From positions 82,179-146,178 of the forward strand of contig JAJEGS010000030.1 in the NCBI GenBank assembly GCA_022819745.1: a DNA stretch of 64,000 nt, in the 5' to 3' direction. Every line of letters starts with the position of its first letter. Position 1 is the stretch's first letter. Of this stretch, positions 45,689 to 56,939 are shown piece after piece. The notes beneath the pieces were generated by a model. That model had not been told where the DNA came from. It saw only the letters and a program-made list of their open reading frames with translations, and ran no database searches. Source of the stretch: Candidatus Latescibacterota bacterium (lineage in GTDB: Bacteria; Latescibacterota; UBA2968; UBA8231). The translations under genes were made by a program, and so were the position numbers.

Positions 45689-45871
45689 TTAATTTGCTAC
45701 TTCTTCAACTGAAACCAGATGTTTGACTTTGGCGATCATACCCCGGATCTGCGGCGTGTCGTCGTGGACGACCTGTTGATATAGGCGCTTGATTCCCAAG
45801 GCCGCGATCGTCGCCTTTTGACCTTTGGCGCGACCGATAGCACTGCGCCGCTGCGTAATGACCAGTTTCAT
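45689..45871 (-). CDS. rpmD: 50S ribosomal protein L30
   Basis: 60 residues, standard for L30. LVITQRRSAIGRAKGQKATIAALGI and VVHDDTPQIRGMIAKVKHLV match the family. It lies between rpsE and rplO. Confidence 0.95.
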   Translation of the reverse strand: MKLVITQRRSAIGRAKGQKATIAALGIKRLYQQVVHDDTPQIRGMIAKVKHLVSVEEVAN

Positions 45872-45877
45872 TGGCTG

Positions 45878-46411
45878 TCAATCCCAAGCGCGGAGCGATT
45901 CCACCGGCACCCCGCGTTCCCGAGCGATCATCTCGGCACTGCGCAGTTGCGTCAGTGCTTTGACGGTTGCCTTCACTGAATTCTGCACGTTGTTGGATCC
46001 AAGGGATTTAGTCAGAATATCGTGGACGCCGGCCAACTCCAGTACGATGCGGGTGCCACCGCTGGCGATGATTCCGGTCCCTGGAGTAGCCGGCTTAAAA
46101 AGGACTTTAGCTGCGCCGAAGGCCCCGACGACTTCATGCGGTATGGTCCCATCGGTCACCGGGACTTCGAAGACGTTCTTTTTGGCCGCCTCGGCCCCCT
46201 TGCGGATGGCCTCGGCGATCTCACCGGCCTTGCCAGCACCAAATCCCACTCGGCCATTGCGGTCGCCAACTACGACCATTGCACTAAAGCTGAAGCGCCG
46301 ACCGCCCTTGCGCACGTGCGAAACTCGCTTGATGCTGTTTTGGACGACAACTTCGCTCAGCTCTGTACCGCTGGGATCGGATTTCGCTTTGCTATTATCT
46401 GTTTTCGCCAC
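45878..46411 (-). CDS. rpsE: 30S ribosomal protein S5
   Basis: 177 residues, GTG start (MAKTDNSK...). Double-stranded RNA-binding N-terminal domain ([21 protein letters not shown]) and [36 protein letters not shown]5 contributes to decoding accuracy and mRNA helicase activity. Confidence 0.96.
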   Translation of the reverse strand: MAKTDNSKAKSDPSGTELSEVVVQNSIKRVSHVRKGGRRFSFSAMVVVGDRNGRVGFGAGKAGEIAEAIRKGAEAAKKNVFEVPVTDGTIPHEVVGAFGAAKVLFKPATPGTGIIASGGTRIVLELAGVHDILTKSLGSNNVQNSVKATVKALTQLRSAEMIARERGVPVESLRAWD

Positions 46412-46422
46412 GCCGTTCTCCC

Positions 46423-46797
46423 TTAGAAATTCAAGCCAGCTTCCCGCGCTCCGTCGGCCACGGCTCTGACTACCCCGTGATAGAGAAATCCGCCGCGGTC
46501 AAAGACGACCTGCTCAATGCCTTTTTCGCGCGCCTTAGCAGCGATCATTTTGCCAACCTCATGCCCTTGCGCTACGCGACTGTCAAACTGCCGTTCCCTT
46601 AGTTCCTGAGCCTGAGTCGAAAGCCCTAAAAGGGAATGACCCGCCACGTCGTCGACTAGCTGCACCTCGATATGGCGCAAGGAACGATGCACCACCATGC
46701 GCGGACGCGTGGGCGTACCGGAGACGATCTTGCGCAGCCGGTGTCGCCGCCGCTGACGCCGCTGGCGATTCTCTACCAAGTGTTTTTTGTCTTTCAT
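46423..46797 (-). CDS. rplR: 50S ribosomal protein L18
   Basis: 124 residues. [22 protein letters not shown] and the tail [24 protein letters not shown] are L18 features. L18 binds 5S rRNA. The start overlaps the rplF stop (TAATG). Confidence 0.95.
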   Translation of the reverse strand: MKDKKHLVENRQRRQRRRHRLRKIVSGTPTRPRMVVHRSLRHIEVQLVDDVAGHSLLGLSTQAQELRERQFDSRVAQGHEVGKMIAAKAREKGIEQVVFDRGGFLYHGVVRAVADGAREAGLNF

Positions 46798-47354
46798 TAG
46801 CCTACGGCCGCCTTGCCCTGTTTCCAGTGAATGGTCTCGTTCTCATAGCGAATCCCCTTGCCCTTGTAGGGCTCCGGGCGACGTTTGAAGCGGATATCGG
46901 CGGCCACCTGACCCACGAGTTGCTTGTCGATGCCCCGGACGACGATGCGGGCTTGTGCCCCACCCGCACCTGGGGACACTTCGACTTGGATCTCCTCGGG
47001 CACCTCGTAGATCACTGGATGCGAATAACCTACGTGGAGCACGAGCTGTTTGCCTTGGACCTCAGCCCGGTACCCTACGCCGAATAGATCCAAGTTCTTG
47101 AAAAAACCCTCGGAGACTCCTTCGACCGCGTTGGCGATCAAGGTTCGGGTCAATCCGTGTAGGGAGCGAGCCTGTTTGCTTTCGTTTTTCCGCGTCACCG
47201 TTAAAACGCTGTCTTGCTGAGCCACAGCGAGGTACTCAGCGACAAACGGCACCTGTAACTGGCCTCTTGGCCCTTTTACGGAGACCTTGGCAGGAGCCAA
47301 CGCGACTTCAACACCCTGCGGTAGGGGAAGGGATTTGTTGCCTATACGCGACAA
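46797..47354 (-). CDS. rplF: 50S ribosomal protein L6
   Basis: 185 residues from a TTG start (MSRIGNKSLPLP) with GGGAG nine bases upstream. The tail RFKRRPEPYKGKGIRYENE is the L6 signature. It sits near the factor-binding region of the 50S subunit. Confidence 0.95.
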   Translation of the reverse strand: MSRIGNKSLPLPQGVEVALAPAKVSVKGPRGQLQVPFVAEYLAVAQQDSVLTVTRKNESKQARSLHGLTRTLIANAVEGVSEGFFKNLDLFGVGYRAEVQGKQLVLHVGYSHPVIYEVPEEIQVEVSPGAGGAQARIVVRGIDKQLVGQVAADIRFKRRPEPYKGKGIRYENETIHWKQGKAAVG

Positions 47355-47379
47355 TCTAACATTCTCCCGGTGGCTTCAT

Positions 47380-47778
47380 TTACCAGACGCTACAGAGGAT
47401 TTCGCCACCTACGCCGTTCATCCTCGCTTGTTTATCCGTCATCACTCCCTTAGAGGTGGAAACGATGGCGATGCCCAGGCCACGGAGCACACGTGGGACA
47501 TCGGCTTTACTCGCATATTGACGCAACCCGGGCTTACTGATGCGCTCTAGCCCGCGAATGATGCTATTGTCATTCTGATCGTAGCGCAGATAGAGCCGCA
47601 AAATGCCCTGCTTGCCGTCTTCGATAAAAGCGAAGTTGTCGATAAAACGGGACTCGGCTAATACGCGGGCCACTTCCCGCTTTAGCTTGGAGGCGGGGAC
47701 ATCAACTCTCGAATGCTTGGCGCTACAGGCGTTGCGAATGCGGGTCAACATATCCGCTAGGGGATCTGTCATGCTCAT
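47380..47778 (-). CDS. rpsH: 30S ribosomal protein S8
   Basis: 132 residues. [15 protein letters not shown] and the C-terminal [26 protein letters not shown] are diagnostic. S8 binds the central domain of 16S rRNA and in E. coli represses the spc operon. Confidence 0.96.
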   Translation of the reverse strand: MSMTDPLADMLTRIRNACSAKHSRVDVPASKLKREVARVLAESRFIDNFAFIEDGKQGILRLYLRYDQNDNSIIRGLERISKPGLRQYASKADVPRVLRGLGIAIVSTSKGVMTDKQARMNGVGGEILCSVW

Positions 47779-47793
47779 ATTGATTTCTCCATG

Positions 47794-47979
47794 CTACCAG
47801 CTCGCCTTACTAACACCCGGGATCTCGCCCTTGAGGGCCAACTCGCGAAAACAGATGCGGCACAGTCCGAATTTGCGATATACTGCACGCGGACGTCCAC
47901 AGCGGTGGCAACGGGTATAGGCTCGCGAGGAAAACTTGGGTTTGCGCTGCGCTTTGGCTATCAAGCATTTCTTTGGCAT
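47794..47979 (-). CDS. rpsN: 30S ribosomal protein S14, zinc-binding type
   Basis: 61 residues from the ATG at 47979 ([12 protein letters not shown]), the short type-Z form. [20 protein letters not shown] holds the four zinc Cys. The frame upstream to 48051 lies within rplE and is not used. Confidence 0.95.
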   Translation of the reverse strand: MPKKCLIAKAQRKPKFSSRAYTRCHRCGRPRAVYRKFGLCRICFRELALKGEIPGVSKASW

Positions 47980-47998
47980 TAGCGGGTTCTTTCCAACT

Positions 47999-48544
47999 TT
48001 ATTGACTGAAGGGCATGCCCAGCAACTGGAGCAACTCTCGACCTTCCTCATCGCTTTTGGCCGAGGTGACGATGGTGATATTCATGCCCCGGACTTGGTC
48101 GATCATATCGTAGTTGATCTCGGGGAATATAATCTGTTCCTTGATGCCTAGATTGTAATTGCCTCGTCCGTCAAAGCTTCTAGGGGAAACCCCGCGAAAA
48201 TCTCGCACCTGCGGCAAGGCGAAACTGATCAAGCGGTCGAGAAAATCGTACATGTGCCCCCCCCGCAAGGTGACCATGCAGCCAACCGGCATACCGACGC
48301 GCAACTTGAAGTTTGAGATCGCCTTCTTGGCTTGGCGGATGGTGGGCTTTTGACCGGTGATGGCCGTCAATTCGGATACCGCACCTTCGAGCACCTTGGA
48401 CTCCTGGACTGCCTCACCGACCCCCATATTGACGATGACCTTCTGCAGGCGCGGAACCTGCATGTCGTTTTTAAATGAGAAGCGGGTCTTGAGCTGAGGC
48501 AGGACCTCTTCTCGGTAGTGTTTTTTGAGTCTGGCTTCGTACAT
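47999..48544 (-). CDS. rplE: 50S ribosomal protein L5
   Basis: 181 residues. [38 protein letters not shown] and the tail [16 protein letters not shown] match L5, which binds 5S rRNA and contacts P-site tRNA. Confidence 0.96.
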   Translation of the reverse strand: MYEARLKKHYREEVLPQLKTRFSFKNDMQVPRLQKVIVNMGVGEAVQESKVLEGAVSELTAITGQKPTIRQAKKAISNFKLRVGMPVGCMVTLRGGHMYDFLDRLISFALPQVRDFRGVSPRSFDGRGNYNLGIKEQIIFPEINYDMIDQVRGMNITIVTSAKSDEEGRELLQLLGMPFSQ

Positions 48545-48547
48545 GGC

Positions 48548-48865
48548 TTACTCTGGATCAATCATTTCGCCGCTACGCACAGAGACGCGCACGCATTTGC
48601 CATTGTCCAATTTCTTGTGACCGATGCGAGTTGGTAAGTCAGTCTTGGGGCAAACGATCATGACATTGGAAACGTGAATGGGTGCCTCGCGCTCAACGAT
48701 ACCCCCTTGAGGATCACGCGATGTGGGGCGGGTGTGGTGTTTGCGCATATTCACGCCTTCGACGATGACCCGCCTCCGATCCTTAAACACACTAAGTACC
48801 GTCGAGCGCCGTCCTTTGTCGTTGCCGCTTATGACCTGTATTGTATCGCCTTTGCGAATGTCCAT
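48548..48865 (-). CDS. rplX: 50S ribosomal protein L24
   Basis: 105 residues. The N-terminal KOW motif (IRKGDTIQVISGNDKGRRSTVL) and NMRKHHTRPT are typical. L24 starts 50S assembly. It is 3 bp before rplE. Confidence 0.95.
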   Translation of the reverse strand: MDIRKGDTIQVISGNDKGRRSTVLSVFKDRRRVIVEGVNMRKHHTRPTSRDPQGGIVEREAPIHVSNVMIVCPKTDLPTRIGHKKLDNGKCVRVSVRSGEMIDPE

Positions 48866-48876
48866 TGCGCTCTTCC

Positions 48877-49245
48877 TCAGACTACCTCGGGTGCCAGCGA
48901 TACAATGCGCATGTATTGCTTTTCGCGCAACTCGCGAGCCACAGGCCCAAATATGCGAGTACCTGTTGGCTCTTTGTCGTCGTTGACCAATACAGCGGCG
49001 TTGTCATCAAAGCGAATATAAGAGCCATCGGGACGGCGATATTCCTTCTTGGTCCGCACGACTACGGCCTTGACCACTTGCCCTTCCTCTAAAGGCCCGT
49101 TCGGCGCTACACCGTGAACGGCGACTACGATCAGATCGCCAATACTGGCATAGCGCTTGCGAGAGCCGCCGAGTACACGAATGCAGCGACCTGTGCGGGC
49201 CCCGGCGTTATCTGCCATTTTGACTACGCTGTATTCCCGAATCAT
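48877..49245 (-). CDS. rplN: 50S ribosomal protein L14
   Basis: 122 residues, standard. [30 protein letters not shown] and [15 protein letters not shown] are diagnostic of L14. Confidence 0.97.
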   Translation of the reverse strand: MIREYSVVKMADNAGARTGRCIRVLGGSRKRYASIGDLIVVAVHGVAPNGPLEEGQVVKAVVVRTKKEYRRPDGSYIRFDDNAAVLVNDDKEPTGTRIFGPVARELREKQYMRIVSLAPEVV

Positions 49246-49267
49246 TTTGGTTCCTAAAAGCCTAAAT

Positions 49268-49525
49268 TTACTGCCGCTCTAATATATCAACTAGCCGCCA
49301 ACGCTTGGTTTTGCTCATGGGGCGGCATTCCTCAATGCGCACGAGATCGCCAACCTGCGACTCTTCTCGCTCGTCGTGGGCGACGAATTTGGCGGTGCGG
49401 CGGATGATCCGGCCATACAGGGCATGCGGAATGCGCTGTTCGACCGCCACGATCCGCGTCTTAGTGTTGTTGGCCTTGAGCACTCGGCCTTCGGCCTGAC
49501 GCCGGTATCTCTTTTCTTTAGCCAT
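49268..49525 (-). CDS. rpsQ: 30S ribosomal protein S17
   Basis: 85 residues. [27 protein letters not shown] and [21 protein letters not shown] are S17 motifs. It lies between rpmC and rplN. Confidence 0.95.
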   Translation of the reverse strand: MAKEKRYRRQAEGRVLKANNTKTRIVAVEQRIPHALYGRIIRRTAKFVAHDEREESQVGDLVRIEECRPMSKTKRWRLVDILERQ

Positions 49526-49532
49526 CTGTCAC

Positions 49533-49748
49533 CTACTTCCCGCCGGCCAAGGAGCGAATGCCGAGTGCGTGCTCTTTGAGCACGGTGTGCGCCTTGGCAA
49601 TATCGCGCCGCACTTGCCGCAACCGAATGGGACTAGTCAACTGGCCGGCTACGTGCTGAAAACGCAGGTTGAAGAATTCCTCGTGTAACTCTTCCAACCT
49701 GTTTTGCACTTCTTCTGAACTCATTTCGCGCAATTCGCTGACCTTCAT
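49533..49748 (-). CDS. rpmC: 50S ribosomal protein L29
   Basis: 71 residues from the ATG at 49748 (MKVSELREMSSEEVQ). LEELHEEFFNLRFQHVAGQL and RRDIAKAHTVL are typical. It is part of the peptide-exit region where SRP and trigger factor dock. Confidence 0.94.
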   Translation of the reverse strand: MKVSELREMSSEEVQNRLEELHEEFFNLRFQHVAGQLTSPIRLRQVRRDIAKAHTVLKEHALGIRSLAGGK

Positions 49749-49752
49749 AACC

Positions 49753-50160
49753 TCATACTCGTTTGACGACCTTGGTCTTGATGGGCAGTTTGTGGCCAGC
49801 ACGGCGGAATGCCTCGCGGGCCGTGTCTTCGGGTACCCCAGAAAGCTCGACCATCACCCGCCCAGGTTTGACCACCGCAACCCATCCCTCGGGCGGCCCC
49901 TTGCCTTTACCCATGCGGGTTTCGGCCGGTTTCTTGGTGATCGGTTTGTCGGGAAAAATGCGAATCCACATCTTGCCCGTACGGCTCATTGCCCGACTAA
50001 TCGCCACGCGCATAGCCTCAATCTGGCGGCTGGTAATCCAACAAGGTTCAAGGGCTTTGAGGCCATATTCGCCGAAAGAGACCATGTCCCCGCCTTTGGT
50101 TTGGCCGCGCATGCGACCTCGCGCTTGCTTCCTCCACTTGGACTTCTTGGGCATCAACAT
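49753..50160 (-). CDS. rplP: 50S ribosomal protein L16
   Basis: 135 residues. [42 protein letters not shown] and [12 protein letters not shown] are L16 signatures. GAGG seven bases upstream supports the first ATG. L16 is near the A-site tRNA elbow. Confidence 0.96.
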   Translation of the reverse strand: MLMPKKSKWRKQARGRMRGQTKGGDMVSFGEYGLKALEPCWITSRQIEAMRVAISRAMSRTGKMWIRIFPDKPITKKPAETRMGKGKGPPEGWVAVVKPGRVMVELSGVPEDTAREAFRRAGHKLPIKTKVVKRV

Positions 50161-50178
50161 AAGAGAGCCTCGCTGTAA

Positions 50179-50835
50179 TCAGACCGCCTGAGCGGCCCCT
50201 TCTCCTTCGGCCATAACTTCGCCGTGACAAATCCAAACTTTTACGCCCACAGTCCCCGACACGGTATAAGCCGTTGCCATGGCGTAGTCGATATCAGCGC
50301 GCAGCGTGTGCAACGGGACCCGACCGGCTGGCTCGGAACGCTCGCGCCGGCCCATCTCCGAACCACCGATGCGCCCGGAACAGACGATGCGGATACCCTC
50401 GGCCCCCATGCGCATCGATGAGGCTACCGATTTCTTCATGGCTCGGCGAAAGGAAACGCGTTGCTCTAGTTGGCGGGCCAAATTGTCGGCCACTAGCTGG
50501 GCATCCAGTTCGGGCTTCTTGATCTCTTGGATATTGAGAGAAACATCCTTGCTGGTCAATACCTTGAGCTCGTCGCGAATTTTATCGACTTCGGCCCCAC
50601 GTTTACCAATGGCAATACCAGGACGCGCTGTATGCACTTCAACGGTAACTCGCTTAGGCTGGCGTTCGATATTGATCTGCGATACGCCAGCTCGCTGTAG
50701 GCGCTGGCGCACATAGCGCCTCAACTCAAGGTCTTCCTTGAGTAACTCGGAAAAATCTTTTTCGGCGAACCAATTTGAACGCCAAGGCTTGATGACCCCG
50801 AGACGGAAGCCGTATGGATGTGTTTTCTGGCCCAA
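50179..50835 (-). CDS. rpsC: 30S ribosomal protein S3
   Basis: 218 residues from a TTG start at 50835, chosen because it gives the canonical [13 protein letters not shown] start and has AAGGGGG upstream; the open frame to 50967 overlaps rplV. KH domain ([14 protein letters not shown]) and C-terminal [24 protein letters not shown]3 lines the mRNA entry channel. Confidence 0.95.
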   Translation of the reverse strand: MGQKTHPYGFRLGVIKPWRSNWFAEKDFSELLKEDLELRRYVRQRLQRAGVSQINIERQPKRVTVEVHTARPGIAIGKRGAEVDKIRDELKVLTSKDVSLNIQEIKKPELDAQLVADNLARQLEQRVSFRRAMKKSVASSMRMGAEGIRIVCSGRIGGSEMGRRERSEPAGRVPLHTLRADIDYAMATAYTVSGTVGVKVWICHGEVMAEGEGAAQAV

Positions 50836-50845
50836 GGTGTCCCCC

Positions 50846-51193
50846 TTAGTTGACCTCGTCGCTGACGACGACCGTGAGATTACAGTGGCGCTTGCGAATG
50901 CGATCAGCCGAGCCGCGGGCCCGCGGACGAATGCGCTTGAGATCGCGTCCTTCGTCGGCGAAGACACGCGTTACGTAGAGATCATCGGCGTCAACCGGAT
51001 TTTCCTCGTCCTGATTGATCCCATTCGATATGGCCGAACGCAGGGTCTTTTCGACTAGCTTGGCCACTGGGCGAGGTGAAAACCGGAGAATGGTAAGCGC
51101 CTCATCGACTGGCTTGCCGCGAATCAGGTCGATGAGCTGGCGCACTTTAGTGGTCGGTACGCCAATTTGTTTGAGGACGGCTTGGGCTTCCAT
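50846..51193 (-). CDS. rplV: 50S ribosomal protein L22
   Basis: 115 residues. VRQLIDLIRGKPVDEALTIL and RIRPRARGSADRIRKRHCNLTVVV match L22, which lines the exit tunnel. Confidence 0.95.
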   Translation of the reverse strand: MEAQAVLKQIGVPTTKVRQLIDLIRGKPVDEALTILRFSPRPVAKLVEKTLRSAISNGINQDEENPVDADDLYVTRVFADEGRDLKRIRPRARGSADRIRKRHCNLTVVVSDEVN

Positions 51194-51194
51194 G

Positions 51195-51482
51195 TTATTG
51201 AATCCTCGTGCCGCGCTCGGTCAACCGGCCTCCGTGACCGCGAAAAGTGCGGGTCGGGGCGAACTCGCCGAGCTTGTGCCCGACCATGTTCTCAGTGATG
51301 TACACTGGAATGAACTTATTGCCGTTGTAAACGGCTAGCGTATGGCCGACGAAGTCGGGCGTAATGGTCGAGCGCCGCGACCAAGTTCGCACGACTTGCT
51401 TGTCGCCCGTGCGATTGAGGTGTTCGACTTTTTTTGCTAAGTGCCCGTCAACAAAAGGGCCTTTTTTGATCGATCTTGGCAT
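51195..51482 (-). CDS. rpsS: 30S ribosomal protein S19
   Basis: 95 residues. [29 protein letters not shown] and [26 protein letters not shown] are S19 hallmarks. It starts 9 bp after rplB. Confidence 0.97.
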   Translation of the reverse strand: MPRSIKKGPFVDGHLAKKVEHLNRTGDKQVVRTWSRRSTITPDFVGHTLAVYNGNKFIPVYITENMVGHKLGEFAPTRTFRGHGGRLTERGTRIQ

Positions 51483-51491
51483 AATCTCTCG

Positions 51492-52325
51492 CTACTTCGC
51501 GTTGCGCCGACGTATAATCCACTGATTGCTTTGGTTTTTGCGCTTGCGCGTCTTGTACCCCTTGGTGGGCTTGCCCCAAGGGGTGACCGGGTGCCGTCCA
51601 CCTGAAGATCGGCCTTCACCCCCCCCATGCGGGTGGTCAACCGGATTCATAACTACGCCCCGCACCTTAGGTCTGCGCCCCAACCAACGGGAGCGGCCAG
51701 CTTTGCCAATGACAATATTGGCGTGCTCTATATTGCCCACTTGCCCCAAGGTGGCCATACACTGGACGGGTACTTCGCGATTCTCCCCGGAAGGGAGACG
51801 CAATTGCGCCCGCCCGCCCTCGCGCCCAAGAAGCTGCACTTCAGCACCCGCGCTGCGCGCTAGCTGCCCACCGCGGCCGGGATTGAGTTCGACATTGTGA
51901 ACCGTTGCTCCCAGGGGAATATTGGCCAACGGCAGAGCATTGCCGACCCGGATTGGAGCATCGGGACCAGCGGAGATTTCGGCCCCAACCTTCAGGCCCA
52001 AAGGCGTGAGAATATAACGCTTATCTCCATCGGCATAGATAATCAGAGCAATAAACGCCGAGCGGTTGGGATCGTATTCAATCGCGGCGACCCGACCCGG
52101 CACACCAAGCTTGGTGCGTTTGAAGTCGATGACGCGATAGCGCCGCTTATGCCCCCCTCCGCGCCGACGCATGGTCATGCGGCCCTGATTGTTGCGCCCG
52201 CCCGATTTGCTAACAGCCGCAGCAAGTAATGACTTCTCGGGCTTGCTACGCGTCAGTTCCTCAAAGGAATTGACCGTCTTGTAGCGCAGCGTCGGAGTTG
52301 TGGGGCGGAATTTCTTAACTGCCAT
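51492..52325 (-). CDS. rplB: 50S ribosomal protein L2
   Basis: 277 residues. [35 protein letters not shown]-like ([14 protein letters not shown]) and [22 protein letters not shown], including the conserved His in PHGGGEG linked to peptidyl transfer. Normal length. Confidence 0.97.
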   Translation of the reverse strand: MAVKKFRPTTPTLRYKTVNSFEELTRSKPEKSLLAAAVSKSGGRNNQGRMTMRRRGGGHKRRYRVIDFKRTKLGVPGRVAAIEYDPNRSAFIALIIYADGDKRYILTPLGLKVGAEISAGPDAPIRVGNALPLANIPLGATVHNVELNPGRGGQLARSAGAEVQLLGREGGRAQLRLPSGENREVPVQCMATLGQVGNIEHANIVIGKAGRSRWLGRRPKVRGVVMNPVDHPHGGGEGRSSGGRHPVTPWGKPTKGYKTRKRKNQSNQWIIRRRNAK

Positions 52326-52341
52326 CTTAAGTCCAGTTTAG

Positions 52342-52647
52342 CTAGGTATTTTCTGCAAATTCAATGGAGTCGCCAGCCCGGAGCGTCACATAAGCCTTTT
52401 TCCAACCAGCACGTCGCCCTAGGTACATCCCTTGTCGCTTGGGCTTGCTGGGGACTTTGATAGTGCGGACGGATTCGACCTTGACCGAAAAAATGGATTC
52501 TACTGCTTGGCGGATCTGGAGTTTGTTGGCCTTGGGATGAACGCGGAAAGCGTATTTGTTGCCCTCGCGCAACACTGAGGCTTTTTCGGTGATCACCGGC
52601 TCCTGAATAATCGCTCGCGGGTTCATCTTCTCAGCCCCTTCGGCCAT
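52342..52647 (-). CDS. rplW: 50S ribosomal protein L23
   Basis: 101 residues. PVITEKASVLREGNKYAFRVHPKANKLQIRQAVE and TIKVPSKPKRQGMYLGRRAGWKKAYV are typical. It overlaps the end of rplD by 17 bp. L23 docks trigger factor and SRP at the tunnel exit. Confidence 0.95.
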   Translation of the reverse strand: MAEGAEKMNPRAIIQEPVITEKASVLREGNKYAFRVHPKANKLQIRQAVESIFSVKVESVRTIKVPSKPKRQGMYLGRRAGWKKAYVTLRAGDSIEFAENT

Positions 52648-53269
52648 GAGTTTCTACCAGTCGGTCAAAGGCTTGACGAGTAAATAAAACCACATCTGCT
52701 GCCAGCAAGTCATAGGTAGCTAGCGAACCAAGATGGGCAATTTTCACTTTGGGCAAATTGCGGCTCGATTTGATCAACACGGAGGAGCTTTCCGCAGTGA
52801 CGAACAGGACTTTCTGGTCTTTGAGACCGCACGCTTCAATAACCTGCTGGAAGGAACGGGTGCTAGGAGCGGGAAAGTCGAAGTCGGTGACGACCTTGAC
52901 CTGCCCCTCCGTGCCTTTGAGCGTGAGTGCCGAGCGGAATGCCAAACGCTTGAGGGACTTGGGCAGCTTAGAAAAATAAGAACGAGGACGAGGACCAAAG
53001 GCCACACCACCACCGCGCACTAAAGGCGAGCGCAGTGAACCCCGACGCGCCCAACCCGTGCCTTTCTGGCGGTGGTGCTTCTTGCTCGTGCGGGCTATTT
53101 CAGAGCGGGTCTTAGCCGAGGCCGTCCCCTGCCGCTGATTTGCTTGGGTGGCGACGACCGCTCGGTAGAGGGCGTACTCCGAAACCTTAATGTCGAACAA
53201 ATCCTCGGGCAATTCCACAGAGTCGTTTGCTTGCCCTTCGCTATTTAGTACTTCTACCTGCACGCCCAT
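52631..53269 (-). CDS. rplD: 50S ribosomal protein L4
   Basis: 212 residues from the ATG at 53269; a TTG at 53281 overlapping the rpsJ stop is possible. RQGTASAKTRSEIARTSKK and KKHHRQKGTGWARRGSLRSP belong to the L4 extended loop near the exit tunnel. It follows rpsJ directly: rplC, normally between them, is absent. Confidence 0.95.
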   Translation of the reverse strand: MGVQVEVLNSEGQANDSVELPEDLFDIKVSEYALYRAVVATQANQRQGTASAKTRSEIARTSKKHHRQKGTGWARRGSLRSPLVRGGGVAFGPRPRSYFSKLPKSLKRLAFRSALTLKGTEGQVKVVTDFDFPAPSTRSFQQVIEACGLKDQKVLFVTAESSSVLIKSSRNLPKVKIAHLGSLATYDLLAADVVLFTRQAFDRLVETHGRRG

Positions 53270-53277
53270 GATCCAAA

Positions 53278-53586
53278 TCAAACCTTTATGTCGATGCCGA
53301 TGCCCGCCGGCAAATCGAGCTTCATCAGCGCGTCCACAGTCTGCGGCGTTGAATCGTAAATATCGATGAGCCGCTTGTGAATCCGTGTCTCGAACTGTTC
53401 GCGCGATTTCTTGTCCACGTGTGGGGATCTCAGCACGGTGTACACCGTACGAGCCGTCGGCAGCGGCACCGGGCCAGCGATGCGGGCCCCGCTGCGCTTG
53501 ACCGTCTGGACGATCTCGTCCACGGATTTGTCCAACGCCATGTGGTCGTAGGCTTTGAGGCGAATGCGTATTCTATCAACTGCCAC
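53278..53586 (-). CDS. rpsJ: 30S ribosomal protein S10
   Basis: 102 residues, GTG start ([15 protein letters not shown]). [20 protein letters not shown] and [14 protein letters not shown] are diagnostic. S10 also serves NusB-linked antitermination. It lies 29 bp after tuf. Confidence 0.97.
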   Translation of the reverse strand: MAVDRIRIRLKAYDHMALDKSVDEIVQTVKRSGARIAGPVPLPTARTVYTVLRSPHVDKKSREQFETRIHKRLIDIYDSTPQTVDALMKLDLPAGIGIDIKV

Positions 53587-53615
53587 TGGCTCGTATCTCC
53601 CTAACGCGACTTTTC

Positions 53616-54806
53616 CTAATTAGAGACCTCGGTGACGACGCCGGAGCCGATGGTGCGACCGCCCTCGCGAATGGCGAAGCGCAGCTGCGGCTCAATGGCA
53701 ATCGGCTGAATTAGCTCTACTTCCATGTTGACGTTGTCGCCGGGCATGACCATTTCGGTGCCCTCGGGCAGTGCAATGCTCCCGGTGACGTCGGTAGTGC
53801 GGAAGAAAAACTGGGGACGGTAGCCGGAGAAAAAGGGCTTTTCGCGGCCACCCTCCTTGGGGGTCAACACCACGACCTCGGCCTTAAACTTGGTGTGCGG
53901 CTGAACAGAAGCGGGCTTGCAGACGACCATACCACGCATTAACTCAGCTTTCTCGACACCGCGCAGCAGCAGACCGACATTGTCTCCGGCCTCGCCCTCG
54001 TCGAGCAACTTGCGGAACATCTCGACGCCAGTAACCGTGGTCTTACGCGTTTCCTTGATACCGACGATATCCACCTCTTCTCCGACCTTGACCCGACCGC
54101 GCTCAATGCGCCCCGTCCCAACCGTGCCGCGTCCTTGGATCGTAAACACGTCTTCGACCGGCATCAGGAAAGGCTGATCAATATCGCGTACCGGATCGGG
54201 AATGAACTCGTCAACGGCATTCATCAATTCGTCAATCGACTGGGTGCCGGTCGGCGTGTCCGATCCCTCAAGCGCCTCAAGGGCCGAACCGCGAATTATC
54301 GGAGTATCGTCGCCATCAAAGCCATACTCGGAGAGCAACTCCCGCGTTTCTAGCTCAACCAAGTCCAAAAGTTCTTCGTCATCTACTTGATCAACCTTGT
54401 TGAGATAGACGACAATGCTAGGCACGTTGACTTGGCGGGCCAATAGGATATGCTCGCGGGTCTGGATCATCGGCCCATCAGCGGCGCTAACGACTAAAAT
54501 CGAACCGTCCATTTGGGCGGCACCGGTAATCATGTTCTTGATGTAGTCGGCATGGCCGGGGCAATCGACGTGCGCATAGTGACGCTTGTCGGTCTCGTAT
54601 TCCTGATGGGAGACATTGATCGTCACCCCGCGTGCCTTTTCTTCCGGAGCATTGTCGATATCATCGACGCTCCTAGCTTGGGCCAAGCCCTTGTTGGCCA
54701 AGTGCAAGGTGATAGCCGCTGTCAAAGTGGTCTTGCCGTGATCGACGTGGCCAATAGTCCCGATATTGACATGCGGCTTGTTGCGCTGAAATTGTTCCTT
54801 AGCCAT
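53616..54806 (-). CDS. tuf: Elongation factor Tu
   Basis: 396 residues. G1 GHVDHGKT, G3 [22 protein letters not shown]4 NKVD, and the C-terminal [13 protein letters not shown]. Switch I reads [15 protein letters not shown], a little different from the usual ERGITINTAHVEYET. It delivers aminoacyl-tRNA to the ribosome. Only one tuf copy is in the window. Confidence 0.97.
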   Translation of the reverse strand: MAKEQFQRNKPHVNIGTIGHVDHGKTTLTAAITLHLANKGLAQARSVDDIDNAPEEKARGVTINVSHQEYETDKRHYAHVDCPGHADYIKNMITGAAQMDGSILVVSAADGPMIQTREHILLARQVNVPSIVVYLNKVDQVDDEELLDLVELETRELLSEYGFDGDDTPIIRGSALEALEGSDTPTGTQSIDELMNAVDEFIPDPVRDIDQPFLMPVEDVFTIQGRGTVGTGRIERGRVKVGEEVDIVGIKETRKTTVTGVEMFRKLLDEGEAGDNVGLLLRGVEKAELMRGMVVCKPASVQPHTKFKAEVVVLTPKEGGREKPFFSGYRPQFFFRTTDVTGSIALPEGTEMVMPGDNVNMEVELIQPIAIEPQLRFAIREGGRTIGSGVVTEVSN

Positions 54807-54844
54807 TCTTAAATCCTCTCCTGTTGCTGGAAGGCGGTTACCGC

Positions 54845-56923
54845 TTAAGCTCGAGTGCTGTCGATAATTTGTTCGGTGATGTTGCTTGGGACGGCTTGGT
54901 ATTTTGAAAACTGCATGGTAAAAAGCGCCCGGCCTTGGGTCAGCGAACGCAGGCGCGTGGCGTAGCCAAAAGTCTCGCTCAGCGGCACGAAAGCCTTGAC
55001 GACTTGGGCATCGGAACGGGGAGTGATGCCCTGTATCTCGCCGCGATGCGAATTGAGATCACCCACAACGTCGCCCAGATATTGATCGGGGACGACGACC
55101 TCCAACTCCATAATCGGCTCCATGAGATAGGGAGATGCCTTCGCGGCACCGTCTTTGAAGGCCATGGACCCGGCGACCTTAAAGGCGACTTCCGATGAGT
55201 CAACCTCGTGCTGCGACCCATCTACCAGCACGACTTTAACATCTTCGATCGGGTAACCGGCAACAGGACCGGTGCTCATCGCTTCAATAATGCCCTCGCG
55301 CACTGGATTTATGTATTCCCTAGGAATGTTGCCGCCGATAATTTTCGACTCAAATACTAGCCCACTGCCCGGCTCGCCCGGCTCGATTTCCAACTCGACA
55401 TGCCCGTACTGGCCGCGGCCTCCGGTCTGTCGCACGAACCTACCTGTACTCTCGACGGCCTTGCGCAGCCCTTCTTTGTAGGCCACTTGGGGCTTGCCGA
55501 CATTGGCTTCGACCTTGAATTCGCGGAAAAGGCGATCGATAAGAATCTCTAAGTGCAATTCGCCCATGCCCGACATGATCGTCTGGCCCGTCTCGTCGTC
55601 GAGCTTGATCTGAAAGGTTGGATCTTCCTCGCTGAGCTTGGACAGGGCAATGTATAGCTGTTCCTGGTCCGCCCGCGTCTTTGGCTCAATTGCCACGTGG
55701 ACCACCGGCTCGGCGAATTCGATCTTTTCCAATACAATGGGATGCTGTTCGTCGCAAAGCGTATCGCCAGTGGTCGTGTTTTTGAGGCCGACCACCGCGA
55801 CTATGTCACCAGCATAGGCACGAGATAACTCGGTGCGGTCGTTGGCATGCATCTCTAGCAAACGCGCGGTGCGTTCGCGACGCTCAGTCGTCACATTATA
55901 GAGATAAGTGCCTGAGCTTAGCACGCCTGAATAGACGCGAACAAAGGTGAGACGCCCGACAAAGGGATCCGTCATAACCTTAAAGGCCAACCCGGCAAAA
56001 GGCGCATCGTCAAGGGCAGGACGCACCGCTTCCGCGCTGGAATGGGGCAGCATTCCCTTGACTTCGCCGACGTCGGCTGGAGACGGCAGATAGTGTAGCA
56101 CCGCGTCGAGCAAGCGCTGGACGCCTTTATACTTATAAGCACTGCCGCACGTTACGGGCACGGCCTTCAGCGAGATGGTGGCTTGGCGCAGCGCAGCTCT
56201 GATTTCGTCGGGGTGAATTTCCTCTCCTTCGAGAAATTTTTCGAGCAGCCCATCGTCGAATTCAGCCACCGACTCTAGCAGCTTTTCGCGGTATTGCAAG
56301 GCCCCCTCTAGTAAATCCGCAGGAATCTCGTCCTCGAAAAACTTGACGCCTTGACTAGCCTCTTCGTAGGTAATGGCCTTCATCTCGACCAAGTCTATCA
56401 AGCCGTTGAACGTCTCGCCAACGCCGATGGGCAACTGGACCGGCACAAAATTGCTGTTCAATCGCTCTTGGAGCATGCTGAGTACCTGAAAAAAATCAGC
56501 CCCGTTGCGATCCATTTTGTTGACAAAAGCGATGCGCGGGACGCGGTATTTGTCGGCTTGGCGCCAGACGGTCTCGGACTGCGGTTCAACTCCGCCGACC
56601 GCGCAGAAAACGCCTATGGCACCGTCGAGTACGCGCAGTGAACGCTCGACCTCAGCAGTAAAATCCACATGACCGGGCGTGTCGATGATGTTGATGCGGT
56701 GATCCTTCCACTGGCAAGCAGTAGCGGCCGAGGTAATGGTAATTCCGCGCTCGCGCTCTTGCTCCATCCAGTCCATCGTCGCTGTACCGTCATGGACCTC
56801 TCCCATGCGGTGAACTCGGCCAGTATAGTAGAGTATCCGCTCGGTCGTGGTAGTCTTGCCAGCGTCAATGTGAGCCGCAATCCCGATATTGCGCGTGTCT
56901 TTTTGTGCAAACTGTCGTGCCAT
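54845..56923 (-). CDS. fusA: Elongation factor G
   Basis: 692 residues. G1 [19 protein letters not shown], switch [16 protein letters not shown]3 [22 protein letters not shown]4 NKMDR, then domain II, III ([11 protein letters not shown]) and IV ([16 protein letters not shown]). It drives translocation. Normal length, between rpsG and tuf as in the str operon. Confidence 0.97.
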   Translation of the reverse strand: MARQFAQKDTRNIGIAAHIDAGKTTTTERILYYTGRVHRMGEVHDGTATMDWMEQERERGITITSAATACQWKDHRINIIDTPGHVDFTAEVERSLRVLDGAIGVFCAVGGVEPQSETVWRQADKYRVPRIAFVNKMDRNGADFFQVLSMLQERLNSNFVPVQLPIGVGETFNGLIDLVEMKAITYEEASQGVKFFEDEIPADLLEGALQYREKLLESVAEFDDGLLEKFLEGEEIHPDEIRAALRQATISLKAVPVTCGSAYKYKGVQRLLDAVLHYLPSPADVGEVKGMLPHSSAEAVRPALDDAPFAGLAFKVMTDPFVGRLTFVRVYSGVLSSGTYLYNVTTERRERTARLLEMHANDRTELSRAYAGDIVAVVGLKNTTTGDTLCDEQHPIVLEKIEFAEPVVHVAIEPKTRADQEQLYIALSKLSEEDPTFQIKLDDETGQTIMSGMGELHLEILIDRLFREFKVEANVGKPQVAYKEGLRKAVESTGRFVRQTGGRGQYGHVELEIEPGEPGSGLVFESKIIGGNIPREYINPVREGIIEAMSTGPVAGYPIEDVKVVLVDGSQHEVDSSEVAFKVAGSMAFKDGAAKASPYLMEPIMELEVVVPDQYLGDVVGDLNSHRGEIQGITPRSDAQVVKAFVPLSETFGYATRLRSLTQGRALFTMQFSKYQAVPSNITEQIIDSTRA

Positions 56924-56939
56924 TTGGCCTAGGAACTCC

